Source of the DNA: DATDAH01 sp963792205
Lineage (GTDB): Bacteria; Actinomycetota; Acidimicrobiia; Acidimicrobiales; DATDAH01
Direction: 5' to 3'
DNA length: 64,000 nucleotides
Assembly: GCA_963792205.1 (NCBI GenBank)
Contig: CAWBVI010000002.1
Coordinates: 868,001 to 932,000 of the forward strand
Below, piece by piece: positions 25,689 through 34,474 of this stretch. Position numbers and translations under genes: made by a program. How positions within the stretch are numbered: position 1 is the first letter of the stretch; every line of letters starts with the position of its first letter. Below the pieces are notes generated by a model, which was not told the DNA's origin, made no database searches, and saw only the letters and a program-made list of their open reading frames with translations.

Positions 25689-27277
25689 AGTTCTCCCGCT
25701 GGCCGGCCGTGATCATCCTCGCCGCCCTCATCGTCGCCGCGTGGGTTGTGGACGAGGACCACGAGCGGGAGACCACCCGGTCCGTCGACGCCGACACCCC
25801 GCTCGAGGCCATGGGTTTCCTGCCGGTCGCCCCGCCCGCCGACGCCCTCAGCAGCACCTGGTACTGCGCGGGCGGGACGGCGGGGGAGGACAGCCGGGCG
25901 GACACGTCGATCGTCGTGGCCAACGGGACCGACACCGAGATGGACGGCACGGCGACGATCTTCCCGTCGATCCCGTCGCAGATCGTGGTCCAGAGCGACG
26001 GCGACACGACCACCACGACCGAGACCACGACGACGACGGCGCCGGAGCTCACCCAGCTCCCGGTCACGATCGATGTGACCGTGCCGGCCTACGACCGGAT
26101 CGAGGTCCGTCTCGGCGACCACGTCGACGCGGAGTATGCCGCGGCCCTCGTCGAGGTGCCCGGAGGCGCGGTCTCGGTCGAGCAACGGGTCGACGGGCCC
26201 AACGGGGCCGACGTGAGCCCCTGCACGACCCAGGCCGCGGACTCCTGGTACTTCGCCGACGGTCGCACCACGGCCGACGCCGTCGAGACCCTGGCCTTCT
26301 TCAACCCGTTCCCCGACCCGGCGGTGGTCGACGTCACCTTCCGGACCGAGGAGGACCTGCGGACCCCGATCGAGTTCGAGGCCTACGCCGTCCCCGCCCA
26401 GTCCCTCGTGGTGGAGGACATCGGCGACCTCGTCACCCGCCGCGAGCACGTGTCGGTCTCGGTGGTGGGCCGATCCGGACGGCTGGTGGTCAACCGGGTG
26501 CTCGATCTCGACGGCACGGGCACCGACGGCGCCCGTGGCCTCGAGGTGTCGGCCGGGGCGGCGCGCCCGGCCAACTCGTGGTACTTCCCCGACGGGATCG
26601 TGGGCCAGGACCTGGGTGTGGCCGAGTCCTATGTGGTCTACAACCCCGGCGACACCGTGGCCGAGGTGGTGCTCGAGATCCTGCCCGACGAGCTCGACCG
26701 GTTCGGGGCCATCGAGCCGTTCGTGCTGTCCATCCCCCCGCAGGCCTACCAGGAGGTCGCCGTCCAGGACGAGGAGCGGATCGCCACGGCCATCGCGGCC
26801 GCCGAGGGCGAGCCCATCCTGCGCCACAGCGCGTTGGTGGCCTCGGAGAACGACGTCCCCGTTGTCGTCGAGCGGGTCTTCGACGGGGGCGACTCCGGCC
26901 TCCGTCCCGGCTACGACCTCATGTTCGGGGCGCCGCTGCTGATGGAGCAGGTCATCCTGGCCGCGTCCTCGACGAACGAGTCGGTGGTGGTGAGCAACCC
27001 GTCGGGCAGCACGCCGGTGCGGATCACGCTCCGGAGCCTCGACGCGGGCACGCTCGGCGAGGACGTCGCGGCCACCAACCTGGCGGTTCCGCCGGCAGGT
27101 CGTCTGGTGATCGACCCGACCGAAGTCGGCCTGGCGGGCGACACCGCCCTGATCATCGAAGCGGACGGCCCGGTGGTGGTCGAGCGCCAGAACGTGATCG
27201 GCGACCCCGAGGACATGTCCGGAGCGATCGCGGTGCCCCTGGCGGGCACGGTCTCCGAGCCCGAACGCTTCGGCTGA
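25685..27277 (+). CDS. DUF5719 family exported protein
   Basis: 530 residues. An N-terminal membrane anchor or signal (about 5-22), then repeated beta-sandwich-like modules each announced by a W-Y-F/C motif (STWYCAGG near 58, DSWYFADGR near 190, NSWYFPDG near 300) and ending in VVVERV-type strands. A Thr/Glu linker lies near 108-122. The pattern matches DUF5719. Function is unknown; the exported repeats suggest binding to glycan or to the large GT2 partner, whose stop its start overlaps. Confidence 0.82.
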   Translation: MKFSRWPAVIILAALIVAAWVVDEDHERETTRSVDADTPLEAMGFLPVAPPADALSSTWYCAGGTAGEDSRADTSIVVANGTDTEMDGTATIFPSIPSQIVVQSDGDTTTTTETTTTTAPELTQLPVTIDVTVPAYDRIEVRLGDHVDAEYAAALVEVPGGAVSVEQRVDGPNGADVSPCTTQAADSWYFADGRTTADAVETLAFFNPFPDPAVVDVTFRTEEDLRTPIEFEAYAVPAQSLVVEDIGDLVTRREHVSVSVVGRSGRLVVNRVLDLDGTGTDGARGLEVSAGAARPANSWYFPDGIVGQDLGVAESYVVYNPGDTVAEVVLEILPDELDRFGAIEPFVLSIPPQAYQEVAVQDEERIATAIAAAEGEPILRHSALVASENDVPVVVERVFDGGDSGLRPGYDLMFGAPLLMEQVILAASSTNESVVVSNPSGSTPVRITLRSLDAGTLGEDVAATNLAVPPAGRLVIDPTEVGLAGDTALIIEADGPVVVERQNVIGDPEDMSGAIAVPLAGTVSEPERFG

Positions 27278-27756
27278 TGAGCCGGCTCATCGTGGCCGTC
27301 GCCCTTGCGGGTGGGGTCGCGCTGGTCGCCCTGTGGATCCAGCGCCGCCGGCCGTCGGTCGGCACCGCGCCGGTCCGGGACCGCCATCACGTGCCCACCT
27401 CGGTGGCGCGGACCGACTTCACCTCACCCGAGGCCGCCTGGCTGGTCGTGGTCTTCACCTCGGCCACCTGCGACAGCTGCGCCGCGACCTGGGAGGTGGC
27501 CCGCCAGCTCACGTCGTCGGCGGTCGCCACCCAGGAGGTCGAGGTGGGCGCGGCGCCGGAGCTGCACGCTCGCTACGGCATCGACGCTGTGCCGACCACG
27601 ATCGTGTGCAACGCGGATGGCGCCGTCGTCAGCAGCTCCCTCGGCCCGGTCAGTGCCACCCATCTGTGGGCCGCGGTGGCCGAGGCCCGCGAGCCCGGCT
27701 CGGTGCCACCCTCCTGCGCGGGTGGCGACGACTCAGCTGAGGACTTGGACGGGTAG
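27277..27756 (+). CDS. membrane-anchored thioredoxin-like protein
   Basis: 159 residues. One N-terminal membrane helix (about 4-20), a short basic linker, then a thioredoxin-like fold with the redox pair C65-D-S-C68 inside VVFTSATCDSCAAT, and a VPTTIVCNADG segment carrying the usual cis-proline and an extra cysteine. A further cysteine lies in PPSCAGG near the end. It would act outside the membrane in thiol-disulfide exchange. It shares one base with the DUF5719 stop (TGATG) and is thus the third member of the operon. Confidence 0.85.
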   Translation: MSRLIVAVALAGGVALVALWIQRRRPSVGTAPVRDRHHVPTSVARTDFTSPEAAWLVVVFTSATCDSCAATWEVARQLTSSAVATQEVEVGAAPELHARYGIDAVPTTIVCNADGAVVSSSLGPVSATHLWAAVAEAREPGSVPPSCAGGDDSAEDLDG

Positions 27757-27779
27757 GTCGGAGCTCGTGACCGTCCCGT

Positions 27780-28997
27780 TCAGGCGGCGCGGATGCGGTC
27801 CGGCCATCCGTGGTCGACCAGCTCGTCGGGCACGGAGTCAGGACCGGCGAAGGCGCCGAGGAGGAGCTGCAGGAGGCCGGACTCCGGGTCCTGGTTGGCG
27901 GCGTTGGCGCGCTCCCGTCGGGCCGGCTGGTTGTCGCTGTCTTCGGCCTCGATGACGCCGATGATGTCGGCGATCAGCCGGAGCCGTTCCATGCGGCGAT
28001 TCCGCTCCTGGCCGTAGGGGGCGAAGGCCTCGGGCGTTCGGGCGCCGTCGAGCACCAGGTCGCGCACCAGGCGGGCGTCCCGCAGGGCGATGGAGAGGCC
28101 CTGGCCGATGATCGGGTCGTTGTGACCGGCCGCGTCCCCGATGAGGACGACCCCCTCGGCAAAGGGCTGGTCGGTCCAGGTGTCGTCGCCGGCGTAGGCG
28201 GCGCACGGGCCGGCGACCGTCGCCTCGGCTATGGCGGCGATCGACGGGTGGACCGAGGTCGCGCACGAGGCCAGAAAGCTCTCGGTGCCGCTCCGCCCGG
28301 CGAAGCGGTGCTGCCCGGAGAGGCCGACGCACAGGTAGGTCCGGGCGCGGCCGCCACCCTGGTGGAAGAGGAGCGAGAACTGGCCCTCGTCGCTCACGGT
28401 GAGGTCGTGGTCGTCCGGGACGCCGTCGAGGCCGTCGACGAGCAGCCCGGCGATGTAGGTGATCGGCTCCTGGCGCTCGAGCTCGATCCCCGTCTGGCGC
28501 CGGACCGTGGAGGTACGGCCGTCGGCGCCGATCACCAGCGTGGTCGCCACCTCCGACGGGGCGCCGTCGACCGCGTAGCTGACACGCGGGGCCGACCCGC
28601 CCTCGACGTGGACGTCGGCCACGCCCCGCACCACGGTCGCTCCCGCTTCGGCCGCGTCGTCGACGAGTGCCTGGCAGGCGACGGGGTGGTGCAGGTTCAG
28701 GCTGCCCGCCACGCCCGGGATCATGAGCGACATGGGGATCTCCAGGCGCTCGCGGCCGTCGGCGTCGAAGGTCTTCCAACTCGCCGCGTAGTGCGCGCCG
28801 GCTCCGACCAGCACGGGCTCGACTCCGATCTCGATGGCCTCGGCCACGCCCCAGGCCTGCATGCTCTCGCCCCGGACCCGGTCGGCGTAGGCGGTGGTGG
28901 TCTCGAGCAGGGTCACCTCCAGGCCGCCCCGGGCGAGGGCCCCGGCGAGCGAGGCGCCACCGATCCCGCCTCCCACGATCACCACGTCGGCCGTCAC
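27780..28997 (-). CDS. FAD-dependent monooxygenase (aromatic hydroxylase-like)
   Basis: 405 residues. N-terminal FAD fold IVGGGIGGASLAGALARGG, a GADGRTSTVRR segment (the DG motif), and the second FAD motif GDAAGHNDPIIGQGLS near 295. This is the group A flavin monooxygenase family (PHBH-like), hydroxylating or oxidising organic substrates with NAD(P)H and oxygen; the substrate is unknown. GTG start at 28997. It is followed on the same strand, upstream, by the SRPBCC and ArsR genes, 50 bases away, so it may be read through from the ArsR promoter. Confidence 0.87.
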   Translation of the reverse strand: MTADVVIVGGGIGGASLAGALARGGLEVTLLETTTAYADRVRGESMQAWGVAEAIEIGVEPVLVGAGAHYAASWKTFDADGRERLEIPMSLMIPGVAGSLNLHHPVACQALVDDAAEAGATVVRGVADVHVEGGSAPRVSYAVDGAPSEVATTLVIGADGRTSTVRRQTGIELERQEPITYIAGLLVDGLDGVPDDHDLTVSDEGQFSLLFHQGGGRARTYLCVGLSGQHRFAGRSGTESFLASCATSVHPSIAAIAEATVAGPCAAYAGDDTWTDQPFAEGVVLIGDAAGHNDPIIGQGLSIALRDARLVRDLVLDGARTPEAFAPYGQERNRRMERLRLIADIIGVIEAEDSDNQPARRERANAANQDPESGLLQLLLGAFAGPDSVPDELVDHGWPDRIRAA

Positions 28998-29048
28998 GTC
29001 ACGCCTCTCGTCGAAGGGCGCGGAGCGTACCCCTGGTGACCGTCGGGC

Positions 29049-29528
29049 TCAGCGGGCGAGGAGCGCGTCGAGCTTGCGGTAGCCCTCGTTGATGCCCGTG
29101 TCCATGCCGCTGGCGACCATCGCGTCCCGATCCTCGAACGAGTCGCAGAGCGAGGTCGCCACCAGACGGGTCCGGCCGTCACCGAGGTCCTCGAGCCGGA
29201 GCTTCTCCAGGGCGACGCCGTCGGGGACACCTTCGAAGGTGAAGGTCTGCACGATGAGCTCGTTCTCCCGCACCTCGTGGAAGGCGCCGAAGAAGCCGCC
29301 CTCGAAGTCGTCGCGCACCGCGACGTACCGGTACGAGCCGCCGGTCCGGCAGTCGTAGTGGTCGATTCGCGTGGTGATGCTGTCCGGTCCGATCCACTGG
29401 ACGAACAGGTCGGGGTCGACATGGGCCCGGAAGACCTTCTCCGGCGGGGCGTCGAACTCCCGCACGATGCGCACGAGCGGGACGTCGGGGTCGACGGTGA
29501 TCTCGGTCTCGTGGGTGGTTGTGGTCAT
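29049..29528 (-). CDS. SRPBCC (AHSA1-like) domain protein
   Basis: 159 residues, the START-like helix-grip fold of the AHSA1 family: REFDAPPEKVFRAHVDPDLF, then a Trp in VQWIGP and a C-terminal amphipathic helix. Such proteins bind hydrophobic ligands and are commonly paired with ArsR regulators. The ATG at 29528 overlaps the arsR stop (ATGA); the 38-residue longer frame is not used. Confidence 0.88.
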   Translation of the reverse strand: MTTTTHETEITVDPDVPLVRIVREFDAPPEKVFRAHVDPDLFVQWIGPDSITTRIDHYDCRTGGSYRYVAVRDDFEGGFFGAFHEVRENELIVQTFTFEGVPDGVALEKLRLEDLGDGRTRLVATSLCDSFEDRDAMVASGMDTGINEGYRKLDALLAR

Positions 29529-29887
29529 GGTGCTGCTCCTGTCTGGGGTGGGGTGGGCTCGACGTCGGCCGGCATCTCGGCCAGTACGGCGTCCAGTCGG
29601 CGGTAGCGCTCCTCCGCCTCGCGGCGGTAGCGCTCGATCCACTTGGTCATGAGGTCGAAGACCTCCGCTTCCAAGTGCACGGGGCGGCGCTGGGCCTCCC
29701 GCGTGCGGCTCACCAGGCCCGCGTCCTCGAGCACCCTGAGGTGCTTGGACACGGCCTGGACGGTCACGGCGTAGGGCTCGGCGAGCTCGGTCACGGTTGC
29801 GTCGGCCACCGCGAGCCTCGCCACCATGTCCCGCCGGGTGGGGTCGGCCAGGGCCGAGAACACCCGGGACAGCGCATCAGCCGCCAT
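29525..29887 (-). CDS. ArsR-family winged-helix repressor
   Basis: 120 residues with a winged HTH: SALADPTRRDMVARL at the start of the domain, VTVQAVSKHLRVLEDAGLV as recognition helix region, then a long C-terminal helix (IERYRREAEERYRRLD). It lacks the metal-binding CxC of classic ArsR, so it belongs to the group paired with SRPBCC proteins. ATG at 29887 has AGGAGG 9 bases upstream; the TTG at 29908 would lie in an operator. Two identical palindromes flank its promoter, so it very likely represses its own operon. Confidence 0.92.
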   Translation of the reverse strand: MAADALSRVFSALADPTRRDMVARLAVADATVTELAEPYAVTVQAVSKHLRVLEDAGLVSRTREAQRRPVHLEAEVFDLMTKWIERYRREAEERYRRLDAVLAEMPADVEPTPPQTGAAP

Positions 29888-29904
29888 CAGCTCGCTCCTC
29901 CTAT

Positions 29905-29920
29905 TCAACCGTTTGGTTGA
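29905..29920. promoter_or_regulatory. ArsR operator O1 (TCAACC-GTTT-GGTTGA)
   Basis: Palindrome with 6-base arms around GTTT, covering the predicted transcription start and just upstream of the arsR Shine-Dalgarno. Confidence 0.8.
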
Positions 29921-29926
29921 GGACAG

Positions 29927-29955
29927 ACCGTACGACGGCGGGGCGATTCTGTCAA
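29927..29955 (-). promoter_or_regulatory. promoter of arsR-SRPBCC operon (TTGACA - 17 - TACGGT)
   Basis: On the minus strand a consensus -35 TTGACA (29955-29950) and -10 TACGGT (29932-29927) are separated by 17 bases. Start is expected near 29920. The -35 lies in operator O2 and the start in O1. Confidence 0.8.
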
Positions 29956-29967
29956 CCGTTTGGTTGA
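29952..29967. promoter_or_regulatory. ArsR operator O2 (TCAACC-GTTT-GGTTGA)
   Basis: Exact second copy of the palindrome, centred 47 bases from O1 and overlapping the -35 box. Two operators bracketing the promoter would give tight repression. Confidence 0.8.
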
Positions 29968-29986
29968 ATACCTGTCGCCGGAACGG

Positions 29987-31372
29987 CTGTCACACCCCCT
30001 CGGTAGGTTGGTGGCGAACATCGGTTCGTGACCTGATCCGAGGGAGGTGCCCGGCGATGACCGCTGAGTTGGTCGATCTGGAGCACGCCCTGGACCTGGC
30101 CAACAAGGTCACGTTCGCGGGGGCGCCGTCGGCGGCCAAGGCCGAGGCGTTGGCCACGGTGCAATCGGGTGCAGAACAAGCTCGACGCCTTGAGCGCGCA
30201 CGTGATGACGGCGTTCGAGGCGACCCAGGAGCATCGGGCCGAGGGCCACACGTCGCCCATCGAGTGGCAGAAGCACCACTGCCGGGCCAAGGGCCCCGAC
30301 GCTTCCCGCCGGCGGCGCACCTCCCGGCAGCTGCGGACCCTGCCGCTGGTGGACGAGGCGCTGACGGCGGGGTTGATCAGCGTGGAGCACGTGGAGGTGC
30401 TGGCCCGGGCGCAGACGCTGTTGGGGGAGGAGATCTTCGCCCAGCTCGAAGCCCCGTTGGTCGAGGCGGCGGTGGACATGCGGTTCTCGGACTTCTTGCG
30501 CACCGTCGACTACGCGGTGACCCGGGCCCGATGCCGTGGGATGCGGAGGAGCGGGCCTCACGCCAGCTCGAGGACCGCTACGCCAGCTCGTCTCGCACCT
30601 TCGGCGGGTGCGGGCAAGGTCGACGCCGGCATGGACCCGGTCGGGTTCACCATCTGGCAGGCCGAACTCGACCGCTTGGTGAAGCACCTGTTGGAGGTGG
30701 ATCGGGCCGAGGCCCGGGACCGCCTCGGCCGCGACCCCCTCGCCTCCGAGCTCGCCCGGACGGCGCGGCAGCGGCGGGTGGACGCCATGGTGCTGATGGC
30801 CGAACGGTCCGCCGCCTTTGGCGACCGAGCCCTCGGGCCGTCCAGCTTCTGTGTGACCGTGCACGGCGACGCCGTGCTGGTGGCCTGCATCATCGCCGCC
30901 CTCCGCCAGGCCCTGGCCGACGAGGGCTACGACCTGGACCAGGCCCTCGATGACATCGAACTCGGCGCCGACAGCCTCCACGAGCTCGACGACGGCACCG
31001 TCATCACCATCAACACCATCGTCCTGGCCCTGCTCACCGGCACGGTCAGCGGGATCCTCTATGACCCCGACGGCGACATCATCCGCCTCGGCACGGAACA
31101 ACGCCTGTTCAACCGGGCCCAAGCCCGAGCCCTGCGGGCCAAGTACCGGCGCTGCGCCCACCCCTACGGCTGTGACCGCACCCACCCCTTCCTGCAATCC
31201 GACCACATCGTCGAACACACCGACGGCGGCCCCACCGACCTCACCAACGGCCAAGGCCTCGACGGCGGCCACAACATCTGGAAGACCAACCACAAACACG
31301 ACCCGCCGCCAGACAACCCCGACCGCGGCCAACGAAGACTCCCGCCCGACATCGGGCCCCCACCGCCAACCC
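29987..31372 (+). repeat. 1.39-kb inverted repeat, copy 1 (HNH gene)
   Basis: Starts at CTGTCACACCC about 70 bases upstream of the HNH gene and ends near its stop. It matches 60662-62040 on the opposite strand closely, including the upstream leader, so the two copies form an inverted repeat around about 29 kb. Confidence 0.75.
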
Positions 31373-31377
31373 GATGA
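30057..31377 (+). pseudogene. 13E12/DUF222-type HNH endonuclease gene, frame-disrupted (copy 1)
   Basis: N-terminal DUF222-like helical region and a C-terminal HNH nuclease domain (CAHPYGCDRTHPF, SDHIVEH, GGHNIWKTNH). Comparison with copy 2 shows three frame breaks: an extra T near 30165, two extra bases near 30527-30535, and one extra G at 30612-30614. The last two sum to three, so the frame from 30169 runs to the stop with about 28 wrong residues in the middle; the correct ones (EERASRQLEDRYASSSRT) are in another frame. The HNH part itself is intact. These genes multiply in actinobacterial genomes; their biological role is not established. Confidence 0.8.
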
Positions 31378-31402
31378 ATGCCCCGGTGCGGCAGTCCGCG
31401 GC

Positions 31403-31904
31403 TCAGAACTGGTGACGGGTGTGGGTGTAGGGGCCCTTGCCGAAGGCGAGCACCTTGGTGGGCCGGACGGCGAAGACGAGCGCGTCGCCGCCGTCGTCGC
31501 TGTGGAGGCCACCGTCGACCACGTCGAAGCGCCACTCACCGGACCACTTCTTCGCCCACTCGTCAGCCAGGCTGCTGCAGGTGCGAGGGCTCGGTCACGC
31601 GGACGGCTTCACCCTCCACCATCACGTCGAGGCCACGGTCATGGGTGTTGCAACCGGTCGTCAGGACGACCTGCGGGTTGCTGCGGAGGTTGACCGCCTT
31701 CTGCTCTTCGGCGCCGGTGCAGAAGCACAACGCATCGTCCAGCCACACCGACACGAGCGGCGTGACGTGGGGCCGGCCGTCAGCCCGCACGGTCGTGAGC
31801 CAGGCGAGCTGCGCGTCCTCCAGCACCTGCCGGGCTTGGTCCCATGTCGTCGCCGACGCCTCCGGGTCGCTGAACCGTTCGTCGATCTGGGTGCGAGGTT
31901 CCAT
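31403..31904 (-). pseudogene. PPOX (pyridoxamine 5'-phosphate oxidase-like) family protein, frame-disrupted
   Basis: The first 107 residues show a split-barrel flavoprotein fold (WLTTVRADGRPHVTPLVSVW, LTTGCN). After SHLQQ an extra C near 31574 shifts the frame and stops translation early at 31563. In the other frame the family's C-terminus continues (ADEWAKKW, VFAVRPTKVLAFGKG, HTRHQF) to a TGA at 31403; 502 bases equal 167 codons plus one. Related proteins use FMN or F420. It follows the GNAT gene by 37 bases. Confidence 0.75.
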
Positions 31905-31941
31905 GACCAGTTCGACCTCAACCCGGTCGCGGACTCATCGC

Positions 31942-32439
31942 TCAGAAGTCGAACGTCCGACCGTGGACGTCGATGCCCGACTGCCAGCCCGAGTCGTCGT
32001 CGTCCAGGGACAGGAAGAGCTGCACGTGCCCGAGGGTCCGGAAGCCGAGCTCGTGGAACGCCTTGATGGCCGACGCATTGCGGGCCACGGGCTTGATGTT
32101 CACGTAGGTGGCGCCCCGCTGGCGCGACTCCTCGATCGCAGTCTCGATCAGGGCCCGACCCACGCCAGTGCCACGACGATGGTGCGAGACGATGACGGGC
32201 TCGACGGTCGACTCGTCGCCCTCCCAGAGCAGGCCGGTGAGGCCGACGAGGTCGTCGCCGTGGACGGCGACCCAGGTGATCACCCGGGTGGGAAGGGCCA
32301 GGTACTCGTCGAACCCCGCCCCGGGGTCGTCGCCGCCGATGGACGGGTCGTCGTAGATCTCGCGGTGGTGCTCGACGAGCTGGGCGTACAGCGAGCGGCA
32401 GGCGTCGAGGTCGGCGGCCTCGTACGCCCGGATCTCCAC
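31942..32439 (-). CDS. GNAT-family N-acetyltransferase
   Basis: 165 residues. Acetyl-CoA-binding motif region IVSHHRRGTGVGRALIETAI (R/Q-x-x-G-x-G/A) at about 85-104, then YVNIKPVARNASAIKAFHELGF, the family's C-terminal strand-helix. Acceptor unknown. GTG start lies 3 bases after the ftsH stop, so it is in the ftsH transcript. Confidence 0.85.
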   Translation of the reverse strand: MEIRAYEAADLDACRSLYAQLVEHHREIYDDPSIGGDDPGAGFDEYLALPTRVITWVAVHGDDLVGLTGLLWEGDESTVEPVIVSHHRRGTGVGRALIETAIEESRQRGATYVNIKPVARNASAIKAFHELGFRTLGHVQLFLSLDDDDSGWQSGIDVHGRTFDF

Positions 32440-32442
32440 CGC

Positions 32443-34413
32443 CTAGTTCGGCGGTTCGAGGCGGTCTTCGGGGACCGTCACCGGCTCGCTGCCGGCGTCA
32501 CCGGCGCCGTTGCCGTGCCCGGCGTCAGGGACATGCCCGTTGGAGGCGACGCCGATCAGGCGCACGACCTCCTTGCCGTCGATGGTCTCGTGCTCGAGCA
32601 GGGCCCGGGCGACGAGGTCGAGGGCCTTGCGGTGCTCGGTCAGCGTCTCCCGGCAGCGCTCCTCCTGGTCGCGCAGGATCTGCTCGACCTCCTCGTCGAT
32701 GATCCGGGCGGTGTCGTCGCTGTAGTCCCGGGTGTGCATGAGGTCCTCACCCAGGAACACCTGGCCCTGCGAGCCCCAGGCCATCGGCCCGATGCGTTCG
32801 CTCATGCCCCACTCGCGGACCATCTTGCGGGCCAGCTCGGTGCTGCCCACGAGGTCGTTGTTGGCGCCGGTCGAGATCACGCCGAAGACGAGGTCCTCGG
32901 CGATGCGGCCGCCCATGCGGACGACGAGGGTGTCCTCGATGTAGTCCTGGCGGTGGATGTGGCGCTCCTCCACGGGGAGCTGCTGGGTGACGCCGAGGGC
33001 CAGGCCGGTGGGCAGGATCGTGACCTTGTGCACCGGGTCGGCGTGCTCGAGCACGGCGGCGCAGACGGCGTGGCCGGCCTCGTGGTAGGCGATCGCTTCC
33101 TTCTCGTTGTCCGAGAGGGCCATGGAGTCGCGACGCTGGCCCATGAGCACGCGGTCGCGGGCCATCTCGAAGTGCGTCATGGCGATGGCGTCGTGGCCGT
33201 CGCGCACGGCGAACAGCGCCGCCTCGTTGACCAGGTTGGCCAGGTCGGCACCGCTCATGCCCGGCGTGCCCCGGGCCACGACATCGAGGTCGACGTCGTC
33301 GGCCAGGCGCTTGTGCTGGGCGTGGACCCGGACGATCTGCTTGCGGTCCTCCAGCTCGGGCAGGGGCACGGTGACCTGGCGGTCGAAGCGGCCGGGGCGG
33401 AGGAGGGCGGGGTCGAGGATGTCGGGGCGGTTGGTCGCGCCGATCATGACGATGCCCTCGGTCGCCTCGAAGCCGTCCATCTCGGAGAGCATCTGGTTGA
33501 GCGTCTGCTCCCGCTCGTCGTGACCGCCGCCGAGGCCGGCGCCCCGCTTGCGGCCGATGCTGTCGATCTCGTCGACGAAGATGATGGCCCGTCCCATCTT
33601 GCGGGCCGACTGGAACAGGTCGCGGACCCGGCTGGCGCCGACGCCGACGAACATCTCCATGAAGTCCGAGCCGGTGACCGACAGGAAGGGCACGCCCGCC
33701 TCGCCGGCGACGGCGCGGGCGATGAGGGTCTTGCCCGTCCCGGGCGGACCGACCAGGAGGATGCCCTTGGGGATGCGGGCGCCGATCTCACGGAAGCGCT
33801 CGGGGTGCTTCAGGAAGTCGACCACCTCGGTGACCTCCTGCTTGACCCCCTCGTAGCCGGCGACGTCGGCGAAGGTCGTGCCCGGGCGCTCGGTCGAGTA
33901 GGTCTTGGCCCGCGACCGACCGATGGACATGATCCCGCTCATCTGGCCCTGGGCCCGGCGGTTCAGCCACCAGAACAGGCCGACCAGGAGCAGGATCGGG
34001 CCGAAGATCGAGAGGAAGCCCCAGAGGGGGTTGGCCGACGGGGTGTCGTATTCGATCTCCACGTCGTTGGCCCGCAGCGTGGCCAGGTCCTCTTCGGGGA
34101 TGCCGCCCTCGAGCGGGCCGGTGGTCGTGAACTCGGTGCCGTCGTCCAGCTCGCCGGTGATCTTGGCGTTGGTGTTGTTGAAGGTGATCGAGGCGACCTG
34201 GCCCTCGCCGGCCTGCTGGATGAAGGCCTCGTACGAGATCTCGTCGCCCTCCTCACCACCGACGAGGGTGGTCAACAGGAACGAGGCGAGGATCACGCCG
34301 ACCAGGATCCAGAGCGACCAGCGCGGCCACTGGGTGCCCGCGGATCGTCCACCGTCGGTGCCCTTGCCGCTCGGCGGAGGGGGCGGGGGAGGGGGCGGAG
34401 GCGGCTGCGCCAT
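32443..34413 (-). CDS. ftsH: ATP-dependent zinc metalloprotease FtsH
   Basis: 656 residues. N-terminal membrane helix near 32-50, exported domain, second helix near 135-150, then an AAA+ module with GPPGTGKT, IIFVDEIDS and the second region of homology (ATNRPDILDPALLRPGRFD), and the zinc protease motif HEAGH at about 441-445. It degrades unstable and misassembled membrane proteins. The frame is open to 34524, but ATG at 34413 is preferred, with TACGCT 6 bases upstream. It starts MAQ followed by eleven consecutive prolines, which is unusual and would need EF-P. GNAT and PPOX genes follow it. Confidence 0.96.
   Translation of the reverse strand: MAQPPPPPPPPPPPSGKGTDGGRSAGTQWPRWSLWILVGVILASFLLTTLVGGEEGDEISYEAFIQQAGEGQVASITFNNTNAKITGELDDGTEFTTTGPLEGGIPEEDLATLRANDVEIEYDTPSANPLWGFLSIFGPILLLVGLFWWLNRRAQGQMSGIMSIGRSRAKTYSTERPGTTFADVAGYEGVKQEVTEVVDFLKHPERFREIGARIPKGILLVGPPGTGKTLIARAVAGEAGVPFLSVTGSDFMEMFVGVGASRVRDLFQSARKMGRAIIFVDEIDSIGRKRGAGLGGGHDEREQTLNQMLSEMDGFEATEGIVMIGATNRPDILDPALLRPGRFDRQVTVPLPELEDRKQIVRVHAQHKRLADDVDLDVVARGTPGMSGADLANLVNEAALFAVRDGHDAIAMTHFEMARDRVLMGQRRDSMALSDNEKEAIAYHEAGHAVCAAVLEHADPVHKVTILPTGLALGVTQQLPVEERHIHRQDYIEDTLVVRMGGRIAEDLVFGVISTGANNDLVGSTELARKMVREWGMSERIGPMAWGSQGQVFLGEDLMHTRDYSDDTARIIDEEVEQILRDQEERCRETLTEHRKALDLVARALLEHETIDGKEVVRLIGVASNGHVPDAGHGNGAGDAGSEPVTVPEDRLEPPN
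34379..34407 (+). other. G-rich tract with three G5 runs (opposite the FtsH polyproline codons)
   Basis: G5-C-G5-A-G5 at 34379-34395 followed by further GG pairs. It encodes the polyproline on the minus strand, and the G-rich strand could fold into a quadruplex only about 20 bases inside ftsH. Confidence 0.5.
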
Positions 34414-34419
34414 CCGACC

Positions 34420-34425
34420 AGCGTA
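34420..34425 (-). promoter_or_regulatory. -10-like box TACGCT for ftsH
   Basis: TACGCT on the minus strand, 6 bases before ATG 34413; leaderless candidate. Confidence 0.45.
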
Positions 34426-34461
34426 GAGGTCGAAATGCCCGATTTGTGGGTCGGTCGGAAG

Positions 34462-34467
34462 TAGCGT
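34462..34467 (+). promoter_or_regulatory. -10-like box TAGCGT for DUF3499 gene
   Basis: TAGCGT, 7 bases before ATG 34475, in the 61-base divergent gap with ftsH. Confidence 0.45.
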
Positions 34468-34474
34468 TTTCCCG

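Noticed and set aside
31378..34464. 1028-codon plus-strand frame opposite ftsH
   Set aside because: Shadow of ftsH and the GNAT/PPOX genes; no recognisable domain and composition typical of antisense GC-rich frames.
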